This document shows positions 17,024 through 26,700 of a stretch of DNA of 37,031 nt, in pieces. Source of the stretch: Azospirillum humicireducens (GTDB lineage Bacteria; Pseudomonadota; Alphaproteobacteria; Azospirillales; Azospirillaceae); the NCBI RefSeq assembly GCF_001639105.2, contig NZ_CP028903.1, positions 904,102 through 941,132 of the forward strand. The letters are read 5' to 3'. Within the stretch, counting starts at the first letter, position 1; each line of letters opens with the position of its first letter. Position numbers and translations under genes: made by a program. The notes beneath the pieces are model-generated. The model did not search any database. It had not been told where the DNA came from and saw only the letters and a program-made list of their open reading frames with translations.

Positions 17024-18283
17024 TCAGTACAGGATCGTCGCCGGCACGTAGGACACCAGCCCCAGCACGATCAGCGCCACCAGATAGAAGGGCCACAGCT
17101 CGCGCACGATGGCGCCGATGGGCTCGCGCGAGATGGCGGCGGCGATGAACAGGGTGGTGCCGATGGGCGGGGTGAACAGGCCGATGCTGAGATTGACCGC
17201 CATCATGATGCCGAGCTGGATCGTGTCCATGCCGATGGCGCTGCCGACGGCGACGAAGGTGGGACCCAGCAGCAGGATCGCCGCAGGCAGGTCGAGGAAC
17301 ATGCCGACCACCAGCATGATCAGGTTCATCGCCAGGATGATCAGCCACGGCTCCTTCAGCACGCTTTCCGCATAGCCGGCGACCGCGTTCGGGATGGCTT
17401 CGGTGATCAGCACATAGCCGACGAGGTTGGAGGCGGCGATGACCAGCATGACCACGCCCGTGGTCACGACCGTCCCCATCAGGGCGGCGTAGATGCGCTT
17501 CACCGTCAGGTCGCGGTAGATCAGGATGCTGACCAGCAGCGCATAGGCGACGGCGATGACGCTGACCTCGGTCGGGGTGGCGATGCCGAAGCGCAGCAGC
17601 ACCAGGATGAAGGCCGGCATCAGCAGCGCCGGCAGCGCCGCGACGGTTGCCGTCGCCAGCGCCCTGAGCCCGCCCTCGCTCATCAGCAGGGGGAAGTTGC
17701 GCATGCGGCCGCTGACATAGCAGACGATCATCATGCCGCCGGCCAGCATCAGGCCCGGCAGGATGCCGGCGAGGAACAGCGAGGCGATGGAGGCGTTCGA
17801 CACCGCCGCATAGAGGATCAGCGGGATCGAGGGCGGGATCAGCCCGGCGATCACCGACGAGGAGGCGGTCGTCGCGGCACTGAAGGCGGCGGGATAGCCC
17901 TCGCGCTTCTGCCAGGGGATCAGCATGGATCCCAGCGCCGACGCCTCGGCAACAGCGGAGCCGGACACGCCGCCGAAGATGGTGGAGCCGACCACAGTGA
18001 CCTGCGCCAGCCCGCCGTGATAGCGCCCGACCAGGGCGGCGGCGAAGCGCACCAGCTTCTGGCCCAGCGTGCCGCTCATCATCAGCGCGCCGGACAGGAT
18101 GAAGAAGGGAATGGCCAGCAGCGGGAAGCTCTGGGTCGGCTGGAACAGCTTGATGACCGAGATGACGGTGGGGACGGAGCCCAGCGTCATGACGGCGGCA
18201 CCCGAACTGATGACCAGCGCATAGCCGACGGGAAAGGAGAGGAACAGGAGAACGCCGAAGACGGCGATCATCATGGCGGTCAT
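17024..18283 (-). CDS. TRAP transporter large permease, DctM-like
   Basis: Multi-spanning inner-membrane subunit of a tripartite periplasmic transporter, 419 aa, with about a dozen hydrophobic helices. Family signatures are IPFFILSGALMMSGTLGQKL, GSTIFGGVSGSAVAEASALG and VNLSIGLFTPPIGTTLFIAA. It couples sodium or proton entry to solute import. Its start ATGA overlaps the stop of the small permease. TRAP systems mostly carry carboxylates, sugar acids and related anions, matching the linked sugar-type catabolic enzymes. Confidence 0.94.
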   Translation of the reverse strand: MTAMMIAVFGVLLFLSFPVGYALVISSGAAVMTLGSVPTVISVIKLFQPTQSFPLLAIPFFILSGALMMSGTLGQKLVRFAAALVGRYHGGLAQVTVVGSTIFGGVSGSAVAEASALGSMLIPWQKREGYPAAFSAATTASSSVIAGLIPPSIPLILYAAVSNASIASLFLAGILPGLMLAGGMMIVCYVSGRMRNFPLLMSEGGLRALATATVAALPALLMPAFILVLLRFGIATPTEVSVIAVAYALLVSILIYRDLTVKRIYAALMGTVVTTGVVMLVIAASNLVGYVLITEAIPNAVAGYAESVLKEPWLIILAMNLIMLVVGMFLDLPAAILLLGPTFVAVGSAIGMDTIQLGIMMAVNLSIGLFTPPIGTTLFIAAAISREPIGAIVRELWPFYLVALIVLGLVSYVPATILY

Positions 18284-18840
18284 ATCTCTTCCTCCGACAC
18301 ATGCGCGCGGACTGACCGCGGATCCTCGGCGATCAGAAGGCGCAGGAAGGTGGTGACGGCGGTCAGCCCGACCCCGACAAAGCCGGCGATCAGCGACAGA
18401 TAGGCCCAGCGGGCGCTGACGCCCGTCACCGGATAGATCTCGCTGCCGGTGATCTCGATGACGGCAAGGCCGATGTAGGCAAGATAGAAGAAGGTCGCGG
18501 CCACAACCACCTGCATCGCCAGCAGCATGGTCCGGGCCGAATTGCGCGGCAGCATGTCCAGCAGCAGCGTGACCGAGATGTGCGCACCCTTCTGTGCCGC
18601 CAGCACCACGCCGCCCATCACCAGCCAGGGGAACAGCAGGTTCGGCAGCTCCGACGGCCAGCCCATGCCCTGGGTGGTCAGATAGCGGACCACGACCTCG
18701 GCCCCCAGCGACAGGAACAGCACGACCAGCGACAGGATCGCCACGGCTGCGGCGCTGGCGGAAATCGCGCCATCGGCCGCCTGGAGAAGGGTGGCGGGAA
18801 GTCCCGCCACCTCATGCTCCCGCTCGTGGGAAACCGTCAT
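18280..18840 (-). CDS. TRAP transporter small permease, DctQ-like
   Basis: Small membrane subunit of 186 aa with four predicted helices (AAVAILSLVVLFLSLGAEVV, LPNLLFPWLVMGGVVLAA, AMQVVVAATFFYLAYIGLAV, AYLSLIAGFVGVGLTAVTTF) and the conserved W-P-E-L/LFPW region of the DctQ family. I use ATG 18840, which overlaps the DctP stop by one base; a GTG three bases upstream is equally possible. It stabilises the DctM subunit and docks the loaded binding protein. Confidence 0.9.
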   Translation of the reverse strand: MTVSHEREHEVAGLPATLLQAADGAISASAAAVAILSLVVLFLSLGAEVVVRYLTTQGMGWPSELPNLLFPWLVMGGVVLAAQKGAHISVTLLLDMLPRNSARTMLLAMQVVVAATFFYLAYIGLAVIEITGSEIYPVTGVSARWAYLSLIAGFVGVGLTAVTTFLRLLIAEDPRSVRAHVSEEEI

Positions 18841-19823
18841 CACTGCGCCGCCCCGGCCGCAGCTTCCTTACGGACCAGCGCAACCAGCTCAGGGAACTGC
18901 TTCTCCCACTTGTCGTAGACGGACTTGGTCTTGGCGACGAAGGGGGCGGTGTCCACCGTGTTGAACTTGACGCCGGCCGCCTCCATCTTCGACTGCAGCT
19001 CCTTGTCGGCCTTGGCCGACATCTCGCGGTTCAGCTTGCCGGCTTCCGCCGCCGCCTCCAGCACCGCCTGCTGATCGGCCTTCGAGAAGGTGTCGAACAC
19101 CATCTTGCTGGCCAGCAACGGGGTCGCCTCATACTTGTGGCCGGTCAGCGAGATGTATTTCTGCACCTCGAACAGCTTGGACGAATGGATGTTCGTCAAC
19201 GGATTCTCCTGCCCGTCCACCACGCCCTGCTGGAGCGCGATGTAGAGTTCGGAGAAGGCCAGCGGCGTCGGGTTGGCGCCCAGAGCCTTGAAGATATCCA
19301 CCGTCATCGGATCCGGCGGCGTGCGGATCTTGATGCCGGCCAGATCCTCCGGCTTGGTGATCGGGCGCATGTTGTTGGAGACATGGCGGATGCCGTTGTC
19401 CCACATCGCCAGCAGCACCAGACCCTTGGTCTTGGACGCGTCGTCCAGCTTCTTCGCCACCGGGCCGTCCAGAACCTTCCAGGCCTGCGGCAGCGACTGG
19501 AACAGGAAGGGCAGGCCCAGCACGGCATATTCCGGCACGACGCCCGAGGTGGTGCCCTGCGAGTTGGCGCTGAAGGCCAGCGTGCCCAGGCGCATGCTCG
19601 TCAGCGCCTCAACGTCGTCGCCGTACTGGGCGCTGCCGCCGACCTCGATCTTCACCCGGCCCTGCGTCTTCTGGGCGACGAGCTCCGCGAATTTCAGCGA
19701 GGCTTCCGCCTTCGGGTTGCCGGGGGCCGCGTTGTGGGCCAGGCGCAGGACCTGCTGGGCCCAGGCGGCGGGCGACGCGACCAGGGCGGCACCCACCATC
19801 AGCGACAAGAGCAGCTTCTTCAT
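18840..19823 (-). CDS. TRAP transporter substrate-binding protein, DctP-like
   Basis: Periplasmic receptor of 327 aa. A Sec signal peptide (MKKLLLSLMVGAALVASPAA) is cleaved probably after AWA before QQVLRLAH. Family features are the Arg in KIRTPPDP, which binds a carboxylate in most DctP proteins, and VVDGQENPLTNIHSSKLFEV. The conserved Arg points to a carboxylate solute. The ATG at 19823 is preceded by AGGGAGAGGA. The 66-base gap to the transketolase gene upstream is the widest between regulator and transporter, so a secondary promoter is possible but I see none clearly. Confidence 0.93.
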   Translation of the reverse strand: MKKLLLSLMVGAALVASPAAWAQQVLRLAHNAAPGNPKAEASLKFAELVAQKTQGRVKIEVGGSAQYGDDVEALTSMRLGTLAFSANSQGTTSGVVPEYAVLGLPFLFQSLPQAWKVLDGPVAKKLDDASKTKGLVLLAMWDNGIRHVSNNMRPITKPEDLAGIKIRTPPDPMTVDIFKALGANPTPLAFSELYIALQQGVVDGQENPLTNIHSSKLFEVQKYISLTGHKYEATPLLASKMVFDTFSKADQQAVLEAAAEAGKLNREMSAKADKELQSKMEAAGVKFNTVDTAPFVAKTKSVYDKWEKQFPELVALVRKEAAAGAAQ

Positions 19824-19889
19824 CGGATTCCTCTCCCTATGGGCATTTGTTGGTTGAGCGGGTGTGATCGGGTCGGCTGAACGCTCGTC

Positions 19890-20894
19890 TCAGAGCCAGC
19901 CCTTGATGCTCGCCGCCATGGCGTCGGTGGAGATGCCGTAGAGGTCGTGCAGGGTCGGCAGGGCGCCGGCCTTCAGGAACTCGTCCGGCAGGCCGATCTG
20001 GCGGAAGACCGGGGCGACGCCGCCGCGCAGCAGGGTGCCGGCCACCGCCTCGCCCAGCCCGCCGATGACGGTGTGGTTCTCCGCCACCACCACCATGCGG
20101 CCGGTGCGCCCGGCTTCACGCAGGATGGTCTCGGTGTCGAGCGGCTTGATGGTCGGGACATGCAGCACGGCGACGCCGACCTTGTCGGCCTCCAGCCGCT
20201 GCGCCACCTCCAGCGCCCGCATCGTCATGATGCCGGACGAAATGACCAGCACGTCGGCGCCGTCGCGCAGCAGCTTGGCCTTGCCGAGTTCGAATGTGTA
20301 GTCGTACTCGTCCAGAACCAGCGGAACGTTGCCGCGCAGCAGGCGCATGTAGACCGGCCCCTGGTGCGCGGCCATCGCCGGCACCACCTGCTCGATCTCG
20401 TGCGCGTCGCAGGGATCGATCACCACCATGTTCGGCATGGCGCGCATCAGCGCCAGATCCTCGGCCGCCTGATGGCTGGGGCCGTAGCCGGAGGTCAGGC
20501 CAGGCAGGGCGCAGGCGATCTTGACGTTGCGGTTCTCCTCCGCAATCGTCTGGTGGACGAAGTCGTAGGCCCGGCGCGAGGCGAAGACGGCGTAGGTGGT
20601 GACGAAGGGCATCATGCCCTCATGCGCCATGCCCGACGCCGCACCCATCAGCAGCTGTTCGGCCATCCCCATCTGATAGAAGCGGTCGGGATAAGCCTGG
20701 GCGAAGATGTGCAGGTCGGTGTATTTGCCAAGGTCGGCGGTCATGCCGACGATCTCCGGCCGCTGCTTCGCCAGCTCGACCAGCGCATGGCCGAAGGGGG
20801 CCGGCCTGGTCCGCTGCCCTTCCGCCGCGATCGAGGCGATCATGGCGGAGGTCTTCAGGCGCGGCTTCGCAGTGGTGTTCGCAGCGGTGCTCAT
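19890..20894 (-). CDS. Split transketolase, C-terminal half
   Basis: Subunit of 334 aa with the pyrimidine-binding and C-terminal domains of transketolase. Visible are ADLGKYTDLHIFAQAYPDRF, the Glu of QMGMAEQLLMGAASGMAHEG, which activates the thiamine ring, and the C-terminal DVLVISSGIMTMRALEVAQ. It must pair with the upstream-encoded half to form a working enzyme that moves a two-carbon ketol unit. The start ATG at 20894 overlaps the N-half stop (ATGA); the open frame extends upstream only as a shadow. Split transketolases next to a transporter and dehydrogenases are usually catabolic specialists and not the pentose-phosphate enzyme. Confidence 0.91.
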   Translation of the reverse strand: MSTAANTTAKPRLKTSAMIASIAAEGQRTRPAPFGHALVELAKQRPEIVGMTADLGKYTDLHIFAQAYPDRFYQMGMAEQLLMGAASGMAHEGMMPFVTTYAVFASRRAYDFVHQTIAEENRNVKIACALPGLTSGYGPSHQAAEDLALMRAMPNMVVIDPCDAHEIEQVVPAMAAHQGPVYMRLLRGNVPLVLDEYDYTFELGKAKLLRDGADVLVISSGIMTMRALEVAQRLEADKVGVAVLHVPTIKPLDTETILREAGRTGRMVVVAENHTVIGGLGEAVAGTLLRGGVAPVFRQIGLPDEFLKAGALPTLHDLYGISTDAMAASIKGWL

Positions 20895-21766
20895 GCGGTC
20901 CTCCCGGCGTCGAGCGCATCCAGCGCCAGCTGCCATTCGTGCGCGTCGACACGGATGAAATGGTTCTTTTCGCGGGCTTCGAGGAAGGGCACGCCCTTGC
21001 CCATCTTGGTGTCGCAGACGATCATCCGCGGCTTGGCCTCGGGGTGCGACTTGGCGGCGTCGAAGGCGGCGACCACCGCGTCCATGTCGTTGCCGTATAT
21101 GCGCTGGACGAACCAGCCGAAGGCCTCCAGCTTGTCCACCAGCGGCTCGAACGCCATCACCTGGGTGGAGGGGCCGTCGGCCTGCTGGTTGTTGACGTCG
21201 ACGATGGCGATCAGGTTGTCGAGCTTGTAATGGGCGGCCGACATGATGGCTTCCCACACCGAGCCCTCGTCCAGCTCACCGTCCGAGAACAGGGTGTAGA
21301 CGCGGCTCGCCGAACTCTTGCGCTTCAGCCCCAGCCCGATGCCGACCGCGATGCTGAGGCCGAGGCCGAGCGAGCCGCCCGACATCTCCATACCCGGCGT
21401 GTAGCTGGCCATGCCCGACATCGGCAGGCGGCTGTCGTCGCTGCCGTAGGTCTCCAGCTCTTCCGCCGGGACGATGCCGGCCTCGATCAAGGCTGCATAG
21501 AGGGCGATGGCGTAATGGCCGTTGGACAGCAGGAAGCGGTCGCGCTCCTCCCAATGCGGGTCCTCGGGCCGGTACTTCATGGCGTGGAAGTAGGAGACCG
21601 CCAGAACGTCGGCGATGTCGAGCGCCTGGCCGATATAACCCTGCCCCTGCACCTCGCCCATCAGCAGGGCGTTGCGGCGGATGCGGTAGGCGCGTTCCGC
21701 CAGCGGCACATTGTGCCCCAGCGGGGTGGTGTCGAGTGCGGTGTCCACGGAAGGTGTCTCCAGCAT
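20891..21766 (-). CDS. Split transketolase, N-terminal half
   Basis: Thiamine-diphosphate-binding half, 291 aa. The pyrophosphate/Mg motif is SDGELDEGSVWEA followed by NLIAIVDVNNQQADG; SNGHYAIALYAAL and SGGSLGLGLSIAVGIGLG are also typical. It lies 7 bases downstream of the SDR gene and overlaps its partner by 4 bases, so the two halves should be made in equal amounts. Substrates of such pairs include phosphorylated apulose and unphosphorylated sulfo-sugars as well as xylulose 5-phosphate; nothing here decides among them. Confidence 0.91.
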   Translation of the reverse strand: MLETPSVDTALDTTPLGHNVPLAERAYRIRRNALLMGEVQGQGYIGQALDIADVLAVSYFHAMKYRPEDPHWEERDRFLLSNGHYAIALYAALIEAGIVPAEELETYGSDDSRLPMSGMASYTPGMEMSGGSLGLGLSIAVGIGLGLKRKSSASRVYTLFSDGELDEGSVWEAIMSAAHYKLDNLIAIVDVNNQQADGPSTQVMAFEPLVDKLEAFGWFVQRIYGNDMDAVVAAFDAAKSHPEAKPRMIVCDTKMGKGVPFLEAREKNHFIRVDAHEWQLALDALDAGRTA

Positions 21767-21773
21767 TTCGGGA

Positions 21774-22523
21774 TCAGTGGATCAGCATGCCGCCGTTGAC
21801 GTCGAGCGTGGCGCCGGTGATGTAGGAGGACAGCTCCGACGCCAGGAACAGGCAGGAGCGGGCCACATCCTCGGCGTCGCCCAGGCGGTTCAGCGGGATG
21901 CCCTTCAGGATTTCCGCCCGCAGCTCGTCGGTCAGCTTGCCGCCGGTGATGTCGGTCTGGATCAGGCCGGGCGTCACCGAATTGACGCGGACATTGTCCG
22001 GCCCCAGTTCGCGCGCCATCGCCTTGGCGAGGCCCAGCACGCCGGCCTTGGCCGCGCTGTAGTGCGGGCCGCCGAAGATGCCGCCGCCGCGCTGCGCCGA
22101 CACCGACGAGATGCAAACGATGGAGCCCGACTTGCGCTCCCGCATGTGGGGGACGACCGCCTGGCTCATGTACAGCGTGCCGCGCAGGCTGACGTCGGTC
22201 ACCGCCTCGTAGTTCTTCGGGCCGATGTCCATGAACTTCAGCGGCTGGGTGATGCCGGCATTGTTGACCAGCACGTCGATGCGGCCGAACTCCTCGACCA
22301 CGCGGGTCGCGGCGGCGAAGCAGGCGTCGCGGTCGGTCACGTCGCAGGCGTAGCCGCGATGGGCCTCGCCCAGTTCGGCGGCCGCTTCGGCCGCCTGGGC
22401 GCCGTCGAGGTCCAGGATGATCGCGCGCCCGCCATGCAGCGCGAAAAGCCTCGCGGTCGCCCGGCCGATGCCACGGCGCGACGCGGCGCCGGTGATCACG
22501 CAGACCTTGTTGGACAGCAGCAT
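21774..22523 (-). CDS. Short-chain dehydrogenase/reductase (SDR)
   Basis: Classical SDR of 249 aa. Cofactor motif TGAASRRGIG near residue 11, NNAG near residue 88, the catalytic Ser in CISSVSAQR, and YSAAK with catalytic Tyr and Lys. It likely oxidises a secondary alcohol of the imported substrate to a ketone that the transketolase can use; that order is inference. It is the first gene of the minus-strand operon and is divergent from the LysR gene across 208 bases. Confidence 0.92.
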   Translation of the reverse strand: MLLSNKVCVITGAASRRGIGRATARLFALHGGRAIILDLDGAQAAEAAAELGEAHRGYACDVTDRDACFAAATRVVEEFGRIDVLVNNAGITQPLKFMDIGPKNYEAVTDVSLRGTLYMSQAVVPHMRERKSGSIVCISSVSAQRGGGIFGGPHYSAAKAGVLGLAKAMARELGPDNVRVNSVTPGLIQTDITGGKLTDELRAEILKGIPLNRLGDAEDVARSCLFLASELSSYITGATLDVNGGMLIH

Positions 22524-22646
22524 GCTCGCTCCCTTTGTCGAAGCAGGCTCCGCCGTGGCGGCGAAAGAGATGCCGCGGGCGGAGCGTCGGTTTCGCTCGG
22601 TTGTGGTGATTTCGCTGCGGCCGACCGATGATTCGTCCAGCCGATG

Positions 22647-22675
22647 ATTGAGGTGATCCTATGATCTTGAGGTGA
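22647..22675. promoter_or_regulatory. Direct repeat in the LysR-SDR intergenic region
   Basis: TTGAGGTGA occurs at 22648-22656 and again at 22667-22675, 19 bases apart, each preceded by a related ATGAT. The spacing is close to two helical turns, so both copies face the same side of the DNA. It may be an activation-site array for the LysR regulator or a site for another factor. Confidence 0.4.
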
Positions 22676-22690
22676 ATTCGACAAACGAAT
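22676..22690. promoter_or_regulatory. Candidate LysR box
   Basis: ATTCG-ACAAA-CGAAT is a perfect 5-bp inverted repeat with the LysR consensus T-N11-A (T22677, A22689). It lies 42 bases before the regulator start in the divergent promoter region, the usual place for the high-affinity autoregulatory site of LysR-type regulators. Confidence 0.6.
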
Positions 22691-22731
22691 AAGATCGCTC
22701 ATTGTTGAGCAGAATTCATGTGAATGGCGCG

Positions 22732-23679
22732 ATGCGGAAACGGGTCTCAATCAAGGCTTTGCAGGCGTTCGAGGCCGCTGCGCGGCTCGGTTCCTTCGCG
22801 ACTGCGGCGGAGGATCTCGGACTGACGCCGTCGGCGATCAGCCATCAGGTGAAAATCCTGGAGGAACAGCTTGGCTTGCCGCTGTTCCATCGTGTTCACC
22901 GCTCGGTCGCCCTGACCGATGCCGGGCGCAGCTTCGCCACCGAGATCGTCGGCGCCTTCGCCCGGATGGAGACCGCGATCCGCAACGTCACCACGTCCGG
23001 CAGCGGCACCGAGATCCTCACCGTCCGCTCGATGCCCAGCTTCGCCACCCAATGGCTGATGCCAAGGCTGAACCGGGTGAAGGCGCTGCATCCCGCCATC
23101 GACATCCGGCTGCAGGCTTCGGTCTCACCCATCGACCTGACGGCGGGCGCGGTGGACGTCGACATCCGCTACAACCCCGGCCCGCCGCCGGCCGGCTGCA
23201 TGCTGGAGCAGTTCCCGGAAGACATCATCGTGCCGATGTGCTCGCCCGCGCTGGCGGACGGGCTGGTCCCGATCCGCGAGCCGAAGGATCTGAGCCGCCA
23301 TGTCCTGATCCATTCGGAAATCAACATCGTCGGCTGGCGCGACTGGGCGCGCCGGCACCGCGGCGTGCAGCTGGATATGGACCGCGGCCTGCGTTTCGAC
23401 CGCTCCTTCATGGCGATCAACGCCGCGGTGAACGGCATGGGGGTGTGCCTGGACAGCCTTCTGCTCGCCCGGCAGGAGCTTCAGTCCGGGCAGCTGGTCG
23501 TCCCCTTCCCCACCCGCGGCCTGCGGGCGCAGGGGCATGGCTTCGTCACGTTGAAATCGACCGCCGACCTGCCGAAGATCCGGCTGTTCCGCCAATGGCT
23601 GTTCGGCGAGCTGGATGCCTGCCGCCAGTGGGAGGACCATTATCTCGCCTCGCTCGGAACGCCCGCATCGGGCGACTGA
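22732..23679 (+). CDS. LysR-family regulator, GcvA-like
   Basis: Transcriptional regulator of 315 aa, presumably controlling the divergent SDR-transketolase-TRAP operon. The winged helix-turn-helix (residues about 7-65) has LQAFEAAARLGSFATAAEDL and TPSAISHQVKILEEQLGLPL; the effector domain begins near residue 90 (LTVRSMPSFATQWLMPRLNR) and resembles the GcvA/AmpR branch. I chose ATG 22732 for homology; a GTG at 22720 and TTG at 22702 are in frame and no candidate has a strong ribosome site. LysR regulators normally need a pathway metabolite to activate. Confidence 0.91.
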   Translation: MRKRVSIKALQAFEAAARLGSFATAAEDLGLTPSAISHQVKILEEQLGLPLFHRVHRSVALTDAGRSFATEIVGAFARMETAIRNVTTSGSGTEILTVRSMPSFATQWLMPRLNRVKALHPAIDIRLQASVSPIDLTAGAVDVDIRYNPGPPPAGCMLEQFPEDIIVPMCSPALADGLVPIREPKDLSRHVLIHSEINIVGWRDWARRHRGVQLDMDRGLRFDRSFMAINAAVNGMGVCLDSLLLARQELQSGQLVVPFPTRGLRAQGHGFVTLKSTADLPKIRLFRQWLFGELDACRQWEDHYLASLGTPASGD

Positions 23680-23725
23680 CACCGGGCGGAGGCGCCAGCG
23701 CCCCTCCGCCCGATTCGGCATCCGG

Positions 23726-23785
23726 TCAGCCGTACGGCTTCGGCTCGATCACGCCGGTGGTGGGGTTGAGGCCGGGGACGGGGTG
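23726..23785 (-). other. Out-of-frame C-terminal extension of the RND gene, possible frameshift
   Basis: The RND frame ends at 23749 with a low-complexity PSPASTPPPA. In a neighbouring frame, entered after the Gly-Gly near 23786, the same strand reads HPVPGLNPTTGVIEPKPYG and stops at 23726. Every codon of that stretch ends in G or C, as in the rest of the gene, while the annotated frame in the same interval uses several A-ending codons. A one-base loss (real or a sequencing error) would explain this. Confidence 0.45.
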
Positions 23786-26700
23786 CCGCCGCGAAGCGCG
23801 ACGTAGATGGCGGGGATGACCAGAACGGTCAGCAGGGTGGAACTGGCAAGCCCGAACAGCATGGAGATCGCCAGCCCCTGGAAGATCGGGTCGGTCAGGA
23901 TGAAGGCCGCCCCGATCATCGCGGCCAGCGCCGTCAGCAGGATCGGCTTGAAGCGGATCGCCCCGGCCTCCAGCACGATGTCGCGGATCGGACGTCCGTC
24001 ATGCCCCTTGGGATCGTCGCGCAGATGGCGGATGAAATCGACCAGCAGGATGGAATTGCGGACGATGATCCCGGCCAGCGCGATGAAGCCGATCATCGAC
24101 GTGGCGGTGAAGGGCGCCGCGAACAGCCAATGGCCGAGCAGGATGCCGATCAGCGTCAGCGGCACCGGGACCAGGATGACCAGCGGCAGCTTGAAACTGC
24201 CGAACTGGGCCACCACCAGCAGATAGATGCCGAGGATGGCGACGGCAAAGGCCGCCCCCATGTCGCGGAAGGTGACATAGGTGATCTCCCATTCGCCGTC
24301 CCACAGGATGCTGGGCCGGGTTTCGTCCGCCGGCTGGCCATGCAGCCGCACCTCCGGCGGACGGTCCAGCCCGACGGCGCGCCAGTCGATCTGCGACAGG
24401 CGGTCCTGCACCGCCAGCATGCCGTAGATCGGCGCCTCGAACCTGCCGGCCAGCTCCGCCTGCACCATCTCGGCGAAGCGCCCGTTATGCCGGAAAACCG
24501 GATGGGAGGCCGGCTCCCTGGTCATGGTGACGAGGTTGCCAAGCTCCACCGATCCGCGCCGGCCGGGCACCGGCGTCGCCAGCACGCGCTCCGACAGGAA
24601 CAGGTCCGATTTCGGCAGGCGGACGGAGATCTCCATCGGCAACCGCCCGGCGCCGCGATGGGAATACCCCACCGGCACCCCGCCGAGCAGGGCCTGCAGC
24701 GTGTCGTAGACCGCCTCCTCCTCCACGCCGAAGAAATCCAGGTTGCCGTGGTCGAGGGCGAAGCGCAGGCGCTCCCCCGGCTGGCGGACGGTGCCGTCGA
24801 TATCGACGATGAAATCGACCTGCCGGAACGCCTCGCGCACCAGAGCGGCGGTCTTTCGGCGGGTTTCCGCATCCGGACCGTAGATCTCGGCCAGCAGCGT
24901 GGACAGCACGGGCGGCCCCGGCGGAACCTCCACCACCTTCACCACGGTCCCCGCCGGGAAGGGCACGGCGGCAAGCCGCCGGCGCAGGTCGATCGCCACC
25001 TCGTGGCTGGAGCGCGACCGTTCCGCCCGAGCCGCGAGAGCGACCTGCAGGTCACCCTTGTGCGGCTGGCGGCGCAGATTGGATTGGCGGACCAGGCCGT
25101 TGAAGTTGAAGGGCGAGGCGGTGCCGGCATAGGCCTGGATGCCGGTCAGCTCGGGCAGGCCGGCGATGCGGTCGGCGGCGGCGAACAGCGCGCGCTCCGT
25201 ATCCTCCAGCGACGCACCCTCCGGCAAATCGACGACAACCTGAAGCTCCGACTTGTTGTCGAAGGGCAGCAGCTTGACCGTCACGTCCTTGCTGTAGAAC
25301 AGCAGGAGCGAGGCCAGCGTGGCGACGCCCACCGCCAGCAGGAAGGCCCAGGCCGACCGCTTGCTGCGCACCACCGGCCGCGCCGCCGCCAGATAGAAGT
25401 GGCCAAGGCGCCCGCCATGGGCCTCGGCGCCGCCATGATGGCCCCCCTCCCGATCGCCATGCGCGGGCGGCATCCCGCCGCGGCGCAGCTTCACCATCAG
25501 CCAGGGCGTCAGCACCATGGCGACGAAGAAGCTGAAGAGCATGGCGGCCGACGCATTGGCCGGGATCGGGCTCATGTACGGCCCCATCATGCCGGAGACG
25601 AACATCATCGGCAGCAGGGCCGCGACCACCGTCAGGGTGGCGACGATGGTGGGGTTGCCGACCTCGGCCACCGCCTCGATGGCGGCCTGGATGCGGGAGC
25701 GGCCGTCGCGCATCGACCAGTGGCGGTCGATGTTCTCCACCACCACGATGGCGTCGTCCACCAGGATGCCGATGGAGAAGATCAGCGCGAACAGGCTGAC
25801 GCGGTTGATGGTGTAGCCCATCGCCCAGGAGGCGAACATGGTCAGCAGGATCGTGGTGGGGATGACCACGAAGACCACCGCCCCCTCGCGCCAGCCGATG
25901 GCCGCAGCCACCAGCAGCACGATGGACAGGGTGGCGAGCGCCAGATGGAACAGCAGCTCGTCCACCTTCTCGTCGGCCGTCTCGCCATAGTTACGGGTGA
26001 CGGCGACCTCCAGGTCCGGCGGCAGTCCGGCCGAGCGCAGGGCGTGCAGACGCTCCAGCACATGGTCGGCGATGACCACGGCGTTGGCCCCCGCCCGCTT
26101 GGCGACGGCGATGGTGACCGCCGGCACGCGGGTCAGCCCGCCCTTGCCGTCCGGCACCATGTGCCAGGCCCGCGCCTCCTCCGGCCGGGCACCGACGATC
26201 ACATCGGCGACGTCCTTCACATAGACCGGGCGCCCGTCGCGCGTGGTCAGCAGCAGCAGGCCGATGTCGGGAACGCCCTGCAGGGTCTGGCCCGCCACCG
26301 CCGGCAGGCTGCCGCCCCGCGCGCGCAGCTGTCCGACCTGGAAGGAGCGGTTGGCGTTCCTCACCTTGTCGACCAGCTGGTTCAGCGTGACGCCGGCCAG
26401 GGCGAGGCGTTCCGGGTCCGGCTCCACCCGGATCTGGTCCGGCCGGCCACCGACGATGTAGGTCAGGCCGACATCCTCGGTCTTCACCAGCTCGGCCAGC
26501 ATGCGGTCGGCCGCCGTCCACAGCGCGTTGTCATCCCAGCGCGCCGCCGCTTCCGCGCGGGGAAACAGCGTCAGCGTCAGGATCGCCACGTCGTCGATTC
26601 CGCGCCCGACGACCAGCGGTTCCGGAATGCCGAGCGGCATGCGGTCGTAATTGGCGCGCAGCTTCTCGTGCACGCGCAGGATGGCATTGTCGGAGGGCGT

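Noticed and set aside
19890..21766. Housekeeping transketolase or a frameshifted tkt gene
   Set aside because: The two halves have proper starts, an ATGA overlap and clean domain boundaries, as in true split transketolases.
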